A stretch of DNA of 64,000 bases from Desulfobulbus oralis (lineage in GTDB: Bacteria; Desulfobacterota; Desulfobulbia; Desulfobulbales; Desulfobulbaceae). A program made the translations under genes and the position numbers. The stretch's first letter is position 1. Each line of letters starts with the position of its first letter. The notes under the pieces are model-generated. The model saw nothing but the letters and a program-made list of their open reading frames with translations. It had not been told where the DNA came from and ran no database searches. Shown here one piece after another: positions 24,690 to 33,393 of the stretch. The stretch spans positions 2,488,001-2,552,000 of the forward strand of contig NZ_CP021255.1 in the NCBI RefSeq assembly GCF_002952055.1. Reading direction: 5' to 3'.

Positions 24690-25630
24690 AGCCGGCCGTG
24701 CCCGGCGTCCATCTTACCCTGGCAGAACGCATCGGCACCGGAGTATTTGTAACCTTGGGATGGGTTGCCGGGACATTGCCGGATGCCCTGGCCCGCCGCC
24801 ACAGCATCATTTCCAGCAAGCAGCGCCAGGGCAGCTCCAAATCCTGCTTCGTACCCGGACTGCTGACTGCCGGACCCGAAAAAGACGGAAGACGCTGCGC
24901 CACTACCACTGCATGAGCCGCTCCGATCTGCTTGCCCGAACGGATTGCGGGCCGTCTGCGGCCGCACTATCCAGCAGGTGCAGGTATGCGCATCAGTGGG
25001 AGAGCATCTCCTGCTGGATTTACGCTGCCGCACAGCCTGGTGATACCAGCTATCGCCATTTGCGCCGCGCCCGCAGACGCCGCAGGCGGCAAGGCAGGTG
25101 CCTGTTTCCCCGGCGTATCGATAAAGCCCGGCGGCCACTGCCTGTTGCCGACAGAACCCGCTTTGGGGACCGGGAGGCGGATATGGTCTGTGCCTCCAGG
25201 GCAAGGCGCACTGCTCAGTTGCAAGGAGCGCAAAAGTAGCTTTCTGCTGCCGGCCAGGGTTGAGAACAAGATGCCGCCTCGGGCGAGGCGCTCCTGCCGT
25301 GCTTGTGTGAGCTGCCACCGACTCTGCTGCAGACGCTGACCCTTGATAATGACTCGGAAATGGCCGGGTTCGGGGAGCTGGAGCGGGCAGACCTGCGCAT
25401 GTACTTTTGCAGGCCGCATGCTCCGTGGCAACGGGGCACGAACGAGAATGAGGGTGCCTGCTGCGACAGTTTTTCCAGGAGACATCAGCTTGCACAAAAT
25501 CACGGGGAAGATGCTCTTCAGGGCAGCTCATCGGCTGAATAGAAGGTCTCACAACTGGTTAAGCTACCAGATTCCCGCTGAAGTCTGGAACCGTGCTCTC
25601 ACTGCTGCACCTGCATGCTGAATGCATCCA
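24690..25630 (+). mobile_element. Degenerate IS30-family transposase pseudogene
   Basis: Pieces of an IS30 transposase appear in order across shifting plus frames. An N-terminal helix-turn-helix-like block (LTLAERIGTGVFVTLGW) is near 24715. ISCWIYAAAQPGDTSYRHLR and TRFGDREADMVC run near 25005-25190. TLDNDSEMAGFGELERADLR and FCRPHAPWQRGTNENEG run near 25330-25455, and SYQIPAEVWNRALTAA ends it near 25610. At least three frameshifts break it. The 3' part matches the shorter remnant at 10575-10775. Confidence 0.75.
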
Positions 25631-25668
25631 CTCCCTGGGCATGCCGAAGCCAGAGCGGGAGCCGCAGC

Positions 25669-26409
25669 TCAGGGCTTTTTTGTCTCCGGGCTCCTGGCTG
25701 GAGCTACTTCAGAGCCGAGTTCCCCGCCCTGCCTGCGCGGTGCGCTTTCTGCCTCGTCCGCTTCGGCCGCCTGGATGAAGTCCTTGAGGGGCATGCCGCC
25801 TGGAGTGATGAGATTTGGATGGGAGGTCAACAACTGTTTCCATTCCGCCAGTGCGCCTTGTTTGGCGCCCAGCCCGTTGTACAGCACCACCCCCCTGTTG
25901 AAGCGGGCCTGGGGATGATTCGGATCAATGCTGAGCACCTTGTCAAATTCGAGCAGAGCCAGCTCGGGCTTCCCGGCCTGAAAGAAGGCGCTGCCCAGGT
26001 CCGTGCGCACATCGTGGTTGTCCGGATCCACCGCGAGGGCGCGAGTGTAGGCGGCGATAGCGTCCTCTGCCTGGCCGTGATCGGAGAAGGCGTTGCCCAG
26101 CTCTTCCCAGACTTTTGCATTGTCCGGGTCCTGTTCGGCCCGCTGCTCCAGGGCAACCAGCATTTCCGGCGTAATCACCCCGGGTTGGCGGGGCTTGTCC
26201 GTAGTCTGCTGCGCAGGGGCCGGAGCGGGCGCCGCCTTGAAGGCGCTGTAGCCGACACCGCCCACAAAGCCCAGAATACAGGCGGCGCAGACAGCCAGAT
26301 AAAGCGTTGACCGGGAAACGGAGCCACCCGGACTTTGCATAGAGGGGGGTGGCCTGCTTTCGGCTGTGGATGCAACCGGATTGGGATAATCGTCTGGGGT
26401 CTTCGGCAT
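25669..26409 (-). CDS. Membrane-anchored TPR protein
   Basis: A 246-residue protein with a proline-rich cytoplasmic N-terminus, one transmembrane helix (about residues 35-57) and an Ala/Pro linker. Tetratricopeptide repeats cover roughly residues 96-195 (NAKVWEELGNAFSDHGQAED, then DVRTDLGSAFFQAGKPELAL). The ATG at 26409 has AGGAG seven bases upstream, so the longer frame is not used. TPR domains mediate protein contacts; the partner is unknown. It follows the small zinc-finger-like gene at 26858, 107 bases away on the same strand. Confidence 0.85.
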   Translation of the reverse strand: MPKTPDDYPNPVASTAESRPPPSMQSPGGSVSRSTLYLAVCAACILGFVGGVGYSAFKAAPAPAPAQQTTDKPRQPGVITPEMLVALEQRAEQDPDNAKVWEELGNAFSDHGQAEDAIAAYTRALAVDPDNHDVRTDLGSAFFQAGKPELALLEFDKVLSIDPNHPQARFNRGVVLYNGLGAKQGALAEWKQLLTSHPNLITPGGMPLKDFIQAAEADEAESAPRRQGGELGSEVAPARSPETKKP

Positions 26410-26516
26410 GAAGGGACTCCTGCCTTTGTGTGGGGATAGTGCTGGGCAAGGCATAAGCGCCTGCGCAGAGAGGCACTTCGGGATAGCGGGGTGCCCCGGC
26501 AAACCGGGAGGCGGTT

Positions 26517-26858
26517 TCAGAGTTCCCCGCCTTCGTCGCTCTCCGGTTCTTCACCCTCTCCGCCACCTGCAAATTCGTCATCCGCCTCGTCGACCACCTC
26601 GCTTTCCTCCTCGTAGGCCTCTTCGTTATCCTCCTCGTCGGCGTTTTCCACCTGAATTGGGGTAATCAGCCGGGCTTCCGGGAAAATAAACTCGCGGATC
26701 TTTTCCACCTCATCGGGGAGCAGAAGATCCTTGGCGCAGATCGGGCAGTTTTTAATGTGCTGGTCAATAAAAAGCATCATGCGGGCCGGCGCCAAGGTTT
26801 CATGGATCTTTTGCAGGTACCATTCCTTGATCAGGCGGTTCAGTTGTTCACATTCCAT
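26517..26858 (-). CDS. Small acidic protein with a Cys pair
   Basis: A 113-residue protein. The N-terminal half is helical with HIKNCPICAKDLLLPDEVEK, a His/Cys-x-x-Cys arrangement that could bind zinc, as in anti-sigma-factor-like zinc-finger proteins. The last 45 residues are almost all Glu, Asp and Gly. No strong Shine-Dalgarno is seen. It was not recognised as a named family. Confidence 0.75.
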   Translation of the reverse strand: MECEQLNRLIKEWYLQKIHETLAPARMMLFIDQHIKNCPICAKDLLLPDEVEKIREFIFPEARLITPIQVENADEEDNEEAYEEESEVVDEADDEFAGGGEGEEPESDEGGEL

Positions 26859-27013
26859 AAAAGGCTCTGCAGAAGGGCGGAAGGACGTACAGGCGCCCGG
26901 TTGGGGGTTGGGGATGAGAATCGGGCGGCACTATAATAAAAAGTTGTTTTTCCGGTCAACACCTATTAAACAATCCCCTGTCGGTAAATTTGTCTGTGGC
27001 TGACCGGTATCGT

Positions 27014-27110
27014 GGAAGTGGTCAGGGCACTGGTGGCTCTCCCGGACTTCAAATCCGGTGTGCCGGTTGCAAAACCGGCAGGTGGGTTCGATTCCCATGC
27101 ACTTCCGCCA
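27014..27110 (+). tRNA. selC: tRNA-Sec (anticodon UCA)
   Basis: A 97-base tRNA with a long variable arm (TGTGCCGGTTGCAAAACCGG). The anticodon stem CCGGA/TCCGG holds the loop CTTCAAA (anticodon TCA), and the CCA end is encoded. The acceptor GGAAGTG pairs with CACTTCC; the eighth pair usual in bacterial tRNA-Sec is a G-G opposition here. It reads UGA as selenocysteine, so the genome should encode SelA, SelB, SelD and selenoproteins elsewhere. Confidence 0.93.
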
Positions 27111-27320
27111 TGTAACGGCAATCGGACCGCTCCGAGTTCTTCGGAAGGGTCCGACTGCATGGCCAACTGTACCGAATACTTCCCGAATCCCTGAGCAGTG
27201 AGGCACAAGCATCAACGCTGAATGAGGCCCAAACCACACTGGCTCATCCTTCGCTATTCCGCCAGGAGCGGCCTCCGGACTGCTGCGCGGACAATGCCGC
27301 CCACGGGCCCGCCCGCCCCT

Positions 27321-28196
27321 TCAGTGGCTGTCCACCTGGGGCCGCTTGCGTTCATTGCGTACCTCGAAAACAAAGGTGGCTGTCTTTTTTTCCGTCAGAA
27401 ATTCCGTCTTTTGCGCTTCGGATGCCGGGGTCTTGCTGAAGAAGCGAACAAACCAGCGGCCGGCATGGTCTATCGGCACGACGAATTTGCCGTCTCTGGC
27501 CCTGGTCTGGGGAATATACATATCCTCCGCTTCGGTGGAAAAACCGCTGTAGGTGGCATCCCAGGTGCCCTCTCCGGTGTAGGGCATCTTGTCGGCGTAC
27601 ACCTGAAAGGCCAGACTGTCGCCCTCTTTCAGAGCGGCCAGGTTGGCGGCAGGCACCAGCTCCAGAGGCAGGCCCACCGGCCCGGGCGCCGGTTCGGAAG
27701 CCTTGTCGCTGACAACATAGGTCTTGGCCCACTGGCTGCTGCGCATGCTGGAACGGACCTCCCGGGCCTCGCCGGCAAAGGTGCTCAAGGGCTTGAGCGA
27801 GTGGCGTTCGCGCCCTTTTTTGTCCACGTACATGGCGAAATAGCCCGGCGTGGTTTCAGCGGTCAGGATATAGGTGCCGGGCTGCTCGTAGTGCACCAGA
27901 TAGGAGTGCAGGGAATGTTCGTCCCGTACCTGCACATCGGTGACGCTGCGGTCGGGAGCGATCACCTGCACGTGGGCCAGCTTGTTCCCCTGAATGGCAT
28001 CGTCCACCGGAAAATGATGCCCGTAGCAGAAGAACAGCGGCGAGGCCTTGCCAGGATTGACCTGCATGCGGCCCGACTGGATGAACAGCGAGTGCGCGCC
28101 GGCCTGGGCAACAAACAGCCACGGCGCAGCCAGCAGCAGCAAAGCCCCGCAGAGAATGCCGCGGTGGGATAGGGTTTGTCTTAAGCAATGGGTCAT
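27321..28196 (-). CDS. Exported DUF4198 protein (feo-linked, 1)
   Basis: A 291-residue protein with a signal sequence ending AQAGAHS. The mature N-terminus HSLFIQSGRMQVNPGKASPL and the YGHHFPVDD block fit DUF4198, a periplasmic family linked to iron, nickel or cobalt uptake. His residues after cleavage and in GHHFP could bind metal. GGAGG precedes the ATG at 28196. It lies 70 bases after feoB, separated by a perfect 12-bp hairpin, so it is probably in the feo operon with modulated expression. Confidence 0.85.
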   Translation of the reverse strand: MTHCLRQTLSHRGILCGALLLLAAPWLFVAQAGAHSLFIQSGRMQVNPGKASPLFFCYGHHFPVDDAIQGNKLAHVQVIAPDRSVTDVQVRDEHSLHSYLVHYEQPGTYILTAETTPGYFAMYVDKKGRERHSLKPLSTFAGEAREVRSSMRSSQWAKTYVVSDKASEPAPGPVGLPLELVPAANLAALKEGDSLAFQVYADKMPYTGEGTWDATYSGFSTEAEDMYIPQTRARDGKFVVPIDHAGRWFVRFFSKTPASEAQKTEFLTEKKTATFVFEVRNERKRPQVDSH

Positions 28197-28228
28197 GTTT
28201 GTCCTCCGGTGAGCAATGGACGGCTGCA

Positions 28229-28256
28229 GCTGGGCCCGCCAGCAGGCGGGCCCAGC
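28229..28256 (-). promoter_or_regulatory. Perfect 12-bp hairpin between feoB and the DUF4198 gene
   Basis: GCTGGGCCCGCC, loop AGCA, GGCGGGCCCAGC. It has no T-run, so it is more likely an mRNA processing or stability element, or a leaky attenuator, than a full terminator. Confidence 0.55.
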
Positions 28257-28266
28257 TCCTCCCTGT

Positions 28267-30819
28267 TCAGACTGGCTGCGGTGCCGGCAGCCGCGGCCGC
28301 AGTTGCCAGGAGCGTACAAAGCCGAGAATCACGGTCAGCAGCACCACGGCGCCGTAGAACAGACCCATCATCTGGATGCCGCTCAGGCCCAGAATACGGC
28401 CGCCGGTGAAGAGCAGCACCGCGACAAGAAAGCCCAGACTGGTCGGAAAGAGGATGGAGAAGAGCATCCACTTGTACGAGCCGGTCTGCACCTTGATCAT
28501 GATGGTGGTGGCCAGGCAGGGCGGGTACATGGCAAAGAAGACCATAATGGCCAGGGCATGCAGGGGTGTGAAGTCGTCTCCCCCGGCCTCTGCGCCCATG
28601 CGTTCCTCCAGTTTTTTGTTTTCATCGGCCCCCTGCTGGTACAGGACGCCGATGGTGGCCACGCTGGATTCCCTGGCTGCGAAAGAGGAAAGAATGGCCA
28701 CATTGATCTTCCAGTTGAAGCCGGCCCACTGGGTGAGGGGCTCGAGCGAGCGGCCGATCATGCCCAGAAGACTGGTTTCGATCTGTCGCTCCTTGATCTG
28801 GCGGCGCAGCAGTTCGCGCTGGGACGACAGGTTACGCAGGGCCTTGCTGACCGTCTGCCCGTCCTTGTCGCCCTTTTTGGGCTTGAGCAGGGGAAAGAGC
28901 GCCGGATATTTCTGCTCGTAGCGGGCATCCAGGGCCTGGGAGGCGCTCGCGCCGCTGACGTTGAGTTTGGCAGCCTTGTAGGTGCCGTACAGGTTGATCA
29001 GATCCAGCAGGGCGGCATCGTCCTGCAACTGCCCGCTGTACTTGGTTTTCTGGATCTTGCCGCGGAAATCGCCCACCGCCTGGTCCATCTGCTTTTGAAA
29101 GCCGGCCATCGTGTCCTCGCCTACGCCTGGAAACTGCAGGAGGCTGAAGACGCAGACGGAAACGGCTATCACTATGGTACCGACCTTTTTGATGTACTGC
29201 CAGGTGCGCTCTATGGCCCGCTGGCCCACGCCAAACAGGGTCGGCATGTGGTAGCGCGGCAGCTCCATGACAAAGGGGGCGGTTTCCGTGGTTCGCAGGA
29301 CGGTCGCGGTCAGCAGGCGGGCCACCAGAAGCGCCACGAAGATGGTGATGGTGGACAAAAACAGCATGACCCAGGACTTGTACGGCGCGAAGAAGACGTT
29401 GATGATCAGGGTGTAGAAAGGAATCTTGGCCAGACAGTTCATGTAGGGCACGGTCAGAATCGTGGCCATGCGGGAGCGGTGATCCGGAATGCCCTTGGTG
29501 GCCATGACGCCGGGAACCGCACAGCCGCCGGCGAAAACACCGCCGAGGATATAGGGCAGGGTCGATTGGCCGTGCAGACCGAAGAGGTGCAGAAGCTTGT
29601 CGAGGATGAAGGCTATTCTGGCCATGTAGCCGCTGTCCTCGAGGATAGCGATAAGGGAGAAGAGGATGAGGAAGATTGGAATGTAGTTCAGCAGCGCATT
29701 GGCCGAATCCACCATCCACAGTCCCATGGAGCGGATATAGCTGTCCTCCAGCATGCCCGCGTCGGGCAGAATGTCTGCAACCAGTGCCCGGAATTTGGCC
29801 AGCACCGGCCACCAGTACTGGGTGAGTTCGTAGCCCTTGACGATGGAGAGCTGGTAGATAAGAAAGACCGTGGCCACCAGAACGATGGGCGCGGCCAGGC
29901 GGTTGAGCACCAGACTGTCGATGCGGTCCGACAGGGTCTTGCGGCCCTTGCGGGTTTCCCTGACGTTCGCCTCCACCAGGGCGCAGGCCAGTTTGTTCCG
30001 GCAGGAGAACATGTAGTCGGCCACATCCATGCCGGAGTCCCGCTCAAAGTCTTCGCGGGCGCGGCGGGCCTGCTCCAGCAAAGCATGCTGCGCGCCCAGT
30101 GTGCCTGCAACCAGCCGCTCGGCCTCCCGGTCACCCTCGATCAGCTTGACGGCGAGCCAGCGCCCCGGGTAGGCCCGGGGGAATTCCGCTCTTTCTACTT
30201 GCTGCCGCAGGGCCTCGATTTCCGGTTCCAGCTCGTTGTAGTTGACCTGCAGCGCCCCCTTGCCGTGCTGGCCCACAGTGGCCAGCACAGCGCTCTGCAG
30301 CTCCTTTTTGCCCACGCCCTTGCGGCCGATCAGGGGAACGACCCGCACGCCCAACTGAGCTTCGAGGCCAGCGATATCGACCTCGATGCCGTTTTGTCTG
30401 GCCACGTCCATCATGTTGCAGCCCAGGACGACCGGCAGGCCCATTTCCATGATCTGGAAGGTGAAGTTGAGGCTGCGCCTCAGGGTGGAAACGTCCACCA
30501 CGTTGACGATCACGTCGGGGCCGCCGTGCATCAGAAAGTCCCGGGCCACCCGCTCCTCCAGGGAGAAGGAGGTGAGACTGTAGGTGCCGGGCAGGTCAAC
30601 GACCTCTGCCCTGACCCCCTGAAAGCTGTAGTACCCTGTTTTCTTGTCAACCGTGACGCCGGGATAGTTGGCAATGTGCTGGTTGGCCCCGGTCAGCATG
30701 TTGAACACGGTGGACTTGCCCGCATTCTGCTGACCAGCCAGGCCGACGCGCAGATTTTTTTTCGGCTCCTGCACGGGAACCTCTGTTGTTTCGTGTTCGT
30801 GAGCAGCGACTGCAACCAT
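28267..30819 (-). CDS. feoB: Ferrous iron transporter FeoB
   Basis: An 850-residue inner-membrane Fe(II) transporter. The N-terminal G domain has G1 GQQNAGKST (residues 30-37), a T in ANYPGVTVDKKTG, G3 DLPG and G4 NMMD. The membrane part has two Gate motifs, with conserved Cys in FAGGCAVPGVMATKG and MYPPCLATTIM. The G1 sequence with QQN instead of NPN is a variant I associate with deltaproteobacterial FeoB. The ATG at 30819 follows the feoA stop by two bases; the upstream in-frame extension overlaps feoA and is not used. A long hydrophilic insertion lies between the two gates. Confidence 0.96.
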   Translation of the reverse strand: MVAVAAHEHETTEVPVQEPKKNLRVGLAGQQNAGKSTVFNMLTGANQHIANYPGVTVDKKTGYYSFQGVRAEVVDLPGTYSLTSFSLEERVARDFLMHGGPDVIVNVVDVSTLRRSLNFTFQIMEMGLPVVLGCNMMDVARQNGIEVDIAGLEAQLGVRVVPLIGRKGVGKKELQSAVLATVGQHGKGALQVNYNELEPEIEALRQQVERAEFPRAYPGRWLAVKLIEGDREAERLVAGTLGAQHALLEQARRAREDFERDSGMDVADYMFSCRNKLACALVEANVRETRKGRKTLSDRIDSLVLNRLAAPIVLVATVFLIYQLSIVKGYELTQYWWPVLAKFRALVADILPDAGMLEDSYIRSMGLWMVDSANALLNYIPIFLILFSLIAILEDSGYMARIAFILDKLLHLFGLHGQSTLPYILGGVFAGGCAVPGVMATKGIPDHRSRMATILTVPYMNCLAKIPFYTLIINVFFAPYKSWVMLFLSTITIFVALLVARLLTATVLRTTETAPFVMELPRYHMPTLFGVGQRAIERTWQYIKKVGTIVIAVSVCVFSLLQFPGVGEDTMAGFQKQMDQAVGDFRGKIQKTKYSGQLQDDAALLDLINLYGTYKAAKLNVSGASASQALDARYEQKYPALFPLLKPKKGDKDGQTVSKALRNLSSQRELLRRQIKERQIETSLLGMIGRSLEPLTQWAGFNWKINVAILSSFAARESSVATIGVLYQQGADENKKLEERMGAEAGGDDFTPLHALAIMVFFAMYPPCLATTIMIKVQTGSYKWMLFSILFPTSLGFLVAVLLFTGGRILGLSGIQMMGLFYGAVVLLTVILGFVRSWQLRPRLPAPQPV

Positions 30820-30821
30820 GG

Positions 30822-31082
30822 TCAGCGTTCCACCTCGATGAGTGCGGCTTCCGCCAGTCTGAGGGCGATCTTCAGATTGTCCACCTCGCACTCGATGGGG
30901 TCACCCAGGGGGGCGCGACGAACCACGTTGATGTATGTCAGAGGCACGAAGCCCAAATCAAGCAGGCGCTGGCGAATGGCGCCCTCGGCATGATGGCGGC
31001 GGATGCAGGCCCGGTCGCCGGGTCGCAGCGTGTTGAGACGGCAGGAAGCTCCGTTGCCGTGGCGGTGTTGATGTCGTTGCAT
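30822..31082 (-). CDS. feoA: Ferrous iron transport protein FeoA
   Basis: An 86-residue SH3-like protein that supports FeoB. The domain runs from LRPGDRACIRRHH to the end, with QRLLDLGFVPLTYINVVRRA and the C-terminal VDNLKIALRLAEAALIEVER typical of FeoA. The first 15 residues are His-rich (QRHQHRHGN). AGGAG lies seven bases before the ATG at 31082, and a promoter is visible about 80 bases upstream. Confidence 0.92.
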   Translation of the reverse strand: MQRHQHRHGNGASCRLNTLRPGDRACIRRHHAEGAIRQRLLDLGFVPLTYINVVRRAPLGDPIECEVDNLKIALRLAEAALIEVER

Positions 31083-31163
31083 GGAAAGTCTCCTTTTGTG
31101 AGAGGCCATTAGGCTTGCTCGATGCACAGGGCACGAATTTTTACTGAACTCCTTGTATCCGTG

Positions 31164-31192
31164 TAATTAGGGACTGCTAAATGTTTTTTCAA
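31164..31192 (-). promoter_or_regulatory. Probable sigma-70 promoter of feoAB
   Basis: On the minus strand TTGAAA, 17 bases, TAATTA. The predicted transcript starts near 31157 and leaves a leader of about 75 bases. I see no convincing full Fur box. Confidence 0.5.
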
Positions 31193-31322
31193 GCACAAAT
31201 TTCAGAATTTCCGGGTGACTTGAGCGGGCAGAGTCCGGAGCCCAACAGGGACATGAATTTAATATTTATATATTCCACCGGCTTATATGGAAAACGGGCT
31301 GACATCCTGCCAAGAAAAGAGC

Positions 31323-31374
31323 AAAAAGAAAATGCGGGCAGTGGAACAGGCAAGAGCCCGATACCCCTGCCCGC
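31323..31374 (-). terminator. Terminator after the DUF4198 gene at 31410
   Basis: On the minus strand GCGGGCAG pairs with CTGCCCGC around a 25-base loop, followed by ATTTTCTTTTT. It separates the upstream DUF4198/Cys-rich genes from feoAB. Confidence 0.6.
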
Positions 31375-31409
31375 CGTTGGGCCGGAAACAATCTGCCGCC
31401 CAGGCCCTG

Positions 31410-32192
31410 TTACGGTTGCTTGCCGATGTAAAAGGAGAGGGTGCCTACAGCAACGATTTCGTCGCACACCTTCGTGTCCGCGTACGGAGCCTTATGCTTG
31501 GCCTGGATAAACCAGTATCCGGCCTGCAGGGGAATCACCTCGATCATGCCTTTCAAGTCGGTGTGACCGTAGAAGGCCTTGCTTTCCTTGGAAAGAAAAT
31601 CTGCGAAGGTGGCTGTGACCTCGGCTGTTTTCACCGGTTTGCCGTCGTAGAGCACCTGTACTGGAAAGGCCGCTCCCGGCTTTACTGTCGCCGGATTGAC
31701 CTGGGGCACGATTTCCAGCTTTTGGCCCTGCACCTGGGTAATCAGGGCCGTGTCCATGCCGCCGTCCACGTTGAGAATGCTCTTGGCGGTCATCACCGCT
31801 TCTTCGCAGTAGCTGGCGTCGCTCATCTGGCTGCGGTTGGCCTGCTTCCAGCCTTCGGCGTTCTTGGACCAGAAGGTGGGCTTGTAGTCGCCCAGCACAA
31901 GGTAGCTGCCCTTTTTCAAGGCCTTCTTGCTCTCGTAGGCGTAATTTTCCCCTTTCTGCGTCATTTCCGTGGCCCCGTCGGGGGTCACCAGACGCAGCGG
32001 ATTGAAAATGTGCGCCCGATCCGCAGCAATGGCCTCGGGCTCGGGAAAGCCGTGTCCATAGCCGATCTGCGCCTTGACCTGCGCCTTGTTCGCATCCTGG
32101 GCAGCATTGACCCAGAAATCATGGGCCATGGCCTGCAGAGGCAGAGCCAGGGTACAGAAGGCCAGAGTCAGGCTGCACGTCAGTCGATTCAT
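31410..32192 (-). CDS. Exported DUF4198 protein (feo-linked, 2)
   Basis: A 260-residue protein with a signal peptide (MNRLTCSLTLAFCTLALPLQ) cleaved before HDFWVN, leaving an N-terminal His as in related metal-uptake proteins. HDFWVNAAQDANK, IGYGHGFPEPE and the C-terminal IQAKHKAPYADTKVCDEI fit DUF4198. GGAGG precedes the ATG at 32192, which overlaps the stop of the Cys-rich gene by ATGA. A periplasmic metal-binding helper for iron uptake is the likely role, by context. Confidence 0.87.
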   Translation of the reverse strand: MNRLTCSLTLAFCTLALPLQAMAHDFWVNAAQDANKAQVKAQIGYGHGFPEPEAIAADRAHIFNPLRLVTPDGATEMTQKGENYAYESKKALKKGSYLVLGDYKPTFWSKNAEGWKQANRSQMSDASYCEEAVMTAKSILNVDGGMDTALITQVQGQKLEIVPQVNPATVKPGAAFPVQVLYDGKPVKTAEVTATFADFLSKESKAFYGHTDLKGMIEVIPLQAGYWFIQAKHKAPYADTKVCDEIVAVGTLSFYIGKQP

Positions 32193-32416
32193 CTTTTCCT
32201 CCATGTTTTTGGTTTGTCAGTTCGGCCCGGAAGGGTCTCCGGGCTTGTTCTCATCCCGCTTTGCGGGGGTGGCGGAGGACAGGCGCCGCCACAGCCGCAC
32301 CCGCAGCCACAAGAAGACTGGCCCGGTCGCGTCATTTTTCTGAAGCGGCTGTACAAATACCAGACGGCGACAGCTACCACCGCAACAACAACAAGGATCT
32401 GGACGAGAGCATTCAT
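32189..32416 (-). CDS. FeoB-associated Cys-rich membrane protein
   Basis: A 75-residue protein with one N-terminal transmembrane helix (VQILVVVAVVAVAVWYLYSR). A Cys-rich segment (SSCGCGCGCGGACPPPPP) and a basic tail follow. This layout matches the small FeoB-associated Cys-rich proteins usually found beside feoB. The cysteines may bind Fe(II) at the membrane. Its stop overlaps the DUF4198 start, so the two are coupled. Confidence 0.85.
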   Translation of the reverse strand: MNALVQILVVVAVVAVAVWYLYSRFRKMTRPGQSSCGCGCGCGGACPPPPPQSGMRTSPETLPGRTDKPKTWRKR

Positions 32417-32546
32417 GATGAGCTTATACCTTCACCTGTAAGAAAATGAATGGCAAGGGCCAAAGACAGCCATCAGGGCTCCAGGTTTGCCTGTTCCCAA
32501 ACCGCAGGATTCAGGATCTGACCCGCCTCCGAGCCAATCCGGGGCA

Positions 32547-33359
32547 TTATTTCATGTCAACCGCCTTGATCCACATAACCGCATCCCGGGAGCACTTCTT
32601 GCCTTTGTACTTGTACTCGGGGTCAAGATCGAGAGCGGCAAAACCCCACCAGCCCGCCCTGGGAATGCCAAAAGTGAAGACGCCGTTGTCGTCGGCGAAA
32701 ATGGTCTGCAGGGCAAAGGCGCTCTGCGGAGCCTTGACCTCGGCCTTTGCGGCAAAGGCCTTTTTGTCGAGCAGGGGCTCGTGGTTGAGGTATTCGATCT
32801 CTATTTCGGCGCCAGGCACGGGCTTGCCGTTCAGGAGCACCTTGCCCTGGAACACGTTGCCGGTCCAGCGGTCATAGGGTTTGGCCAGCGGCACGATTTC
32901 CGTGTCCATGCCTACCGGCTCCATCCAGGCGCCGGGCTCGCCGCCCACATTCACGATCACCTTGGTGCTCTGCTTGATGTACCCCTCTTCTTCCGGCTCA
33001 TAGTAGGGTTCCGGAACCAGACAGAAGGTATAGTCGCCGCCCCTGACCGCATATTCGGTTTCCCAGGCCTTGCCGCTGTTGGTCAGGCTGGTCCAGGTCA
33101 TGGGCTTCAGGGTTTTCAGCAGATCGGTTTTCTGGGGCGCGTTTTCACCCCGGCTGCGGATAACGAAGAACTGCTCGGGCATGCCCATGTCCATGGTATG
33201 GCCCGCCTCGAAAGGGTGGGTAAAGACCAGGGCCAGGGGAATTTTCCCCCCTTCCTCCAGGGCCATTTCCGGGGTGTATATCATCTGGAAATGGGCGTAG
33301 GCCGGGGCAGCAGAAACAACGGCCGCGCAGCAGGCCAGGGTAGTCAGCATCCTTTTCAT
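32547..33359 (-). CDS. Exported DUF4198 protein (feo-linked, 3)
   Basis: A 270-residue protein with a signal peptide cleaved at AYA-HFQ, again leaving His as the mature N-terminus (HFQMIYTPEMALEEGGKIPL). The FTHPFEAGHTMDMG block and the C-terminal Ig-like part are typical of DUF4198 proteins related to the NikK-type metal-uptake component. AAGGAG precedes the ATG. It lies 130 bases upstream of the Cys-rich gene and 34 bases downstream of the small exported gene. Confidence 0.88.
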   Translation of the reverse strand: MKRMLTTLACCAAVVSAAPAYAHFQMIYTPEMALEEGGKIPLALVFTHPFEAGHTMDMGMPEQFFVIRSRGENAPQKTDLLKTLKPMTWTSLTNSGKAWETEYAVRGGDYTFCLVPEPYYEPEEEGYIKQSTKVIVNVGGEPGAWMEPVGMDTEIVPLAKPYDRWTGNVFQGKVLLNGKPVPGAEIEIEYLNHEPLLDKKAFAAKAEVKAPQSAFALQTIFADDNGVFTFGIPRAGWWGFAALDLDPEYKYKGKKCSRDAVMWIKAVDMK

Positions 33360-33393
33360 ACGTACTCCTTATTAAACTCCATGTGAACTTGCG

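Noticed and set aside
28216-30993. Plus-strand open frame of 925 codons
   Set aside because: Antisense shadow of feoB, whose G-domain and gate motifs are clear on the minus strand.
31083-31200. Fur box before feoA
   Set aside because: The AT-rich segment has no 19-base match to the Fur palindrome beyond chance; only the promoter elements are supported.
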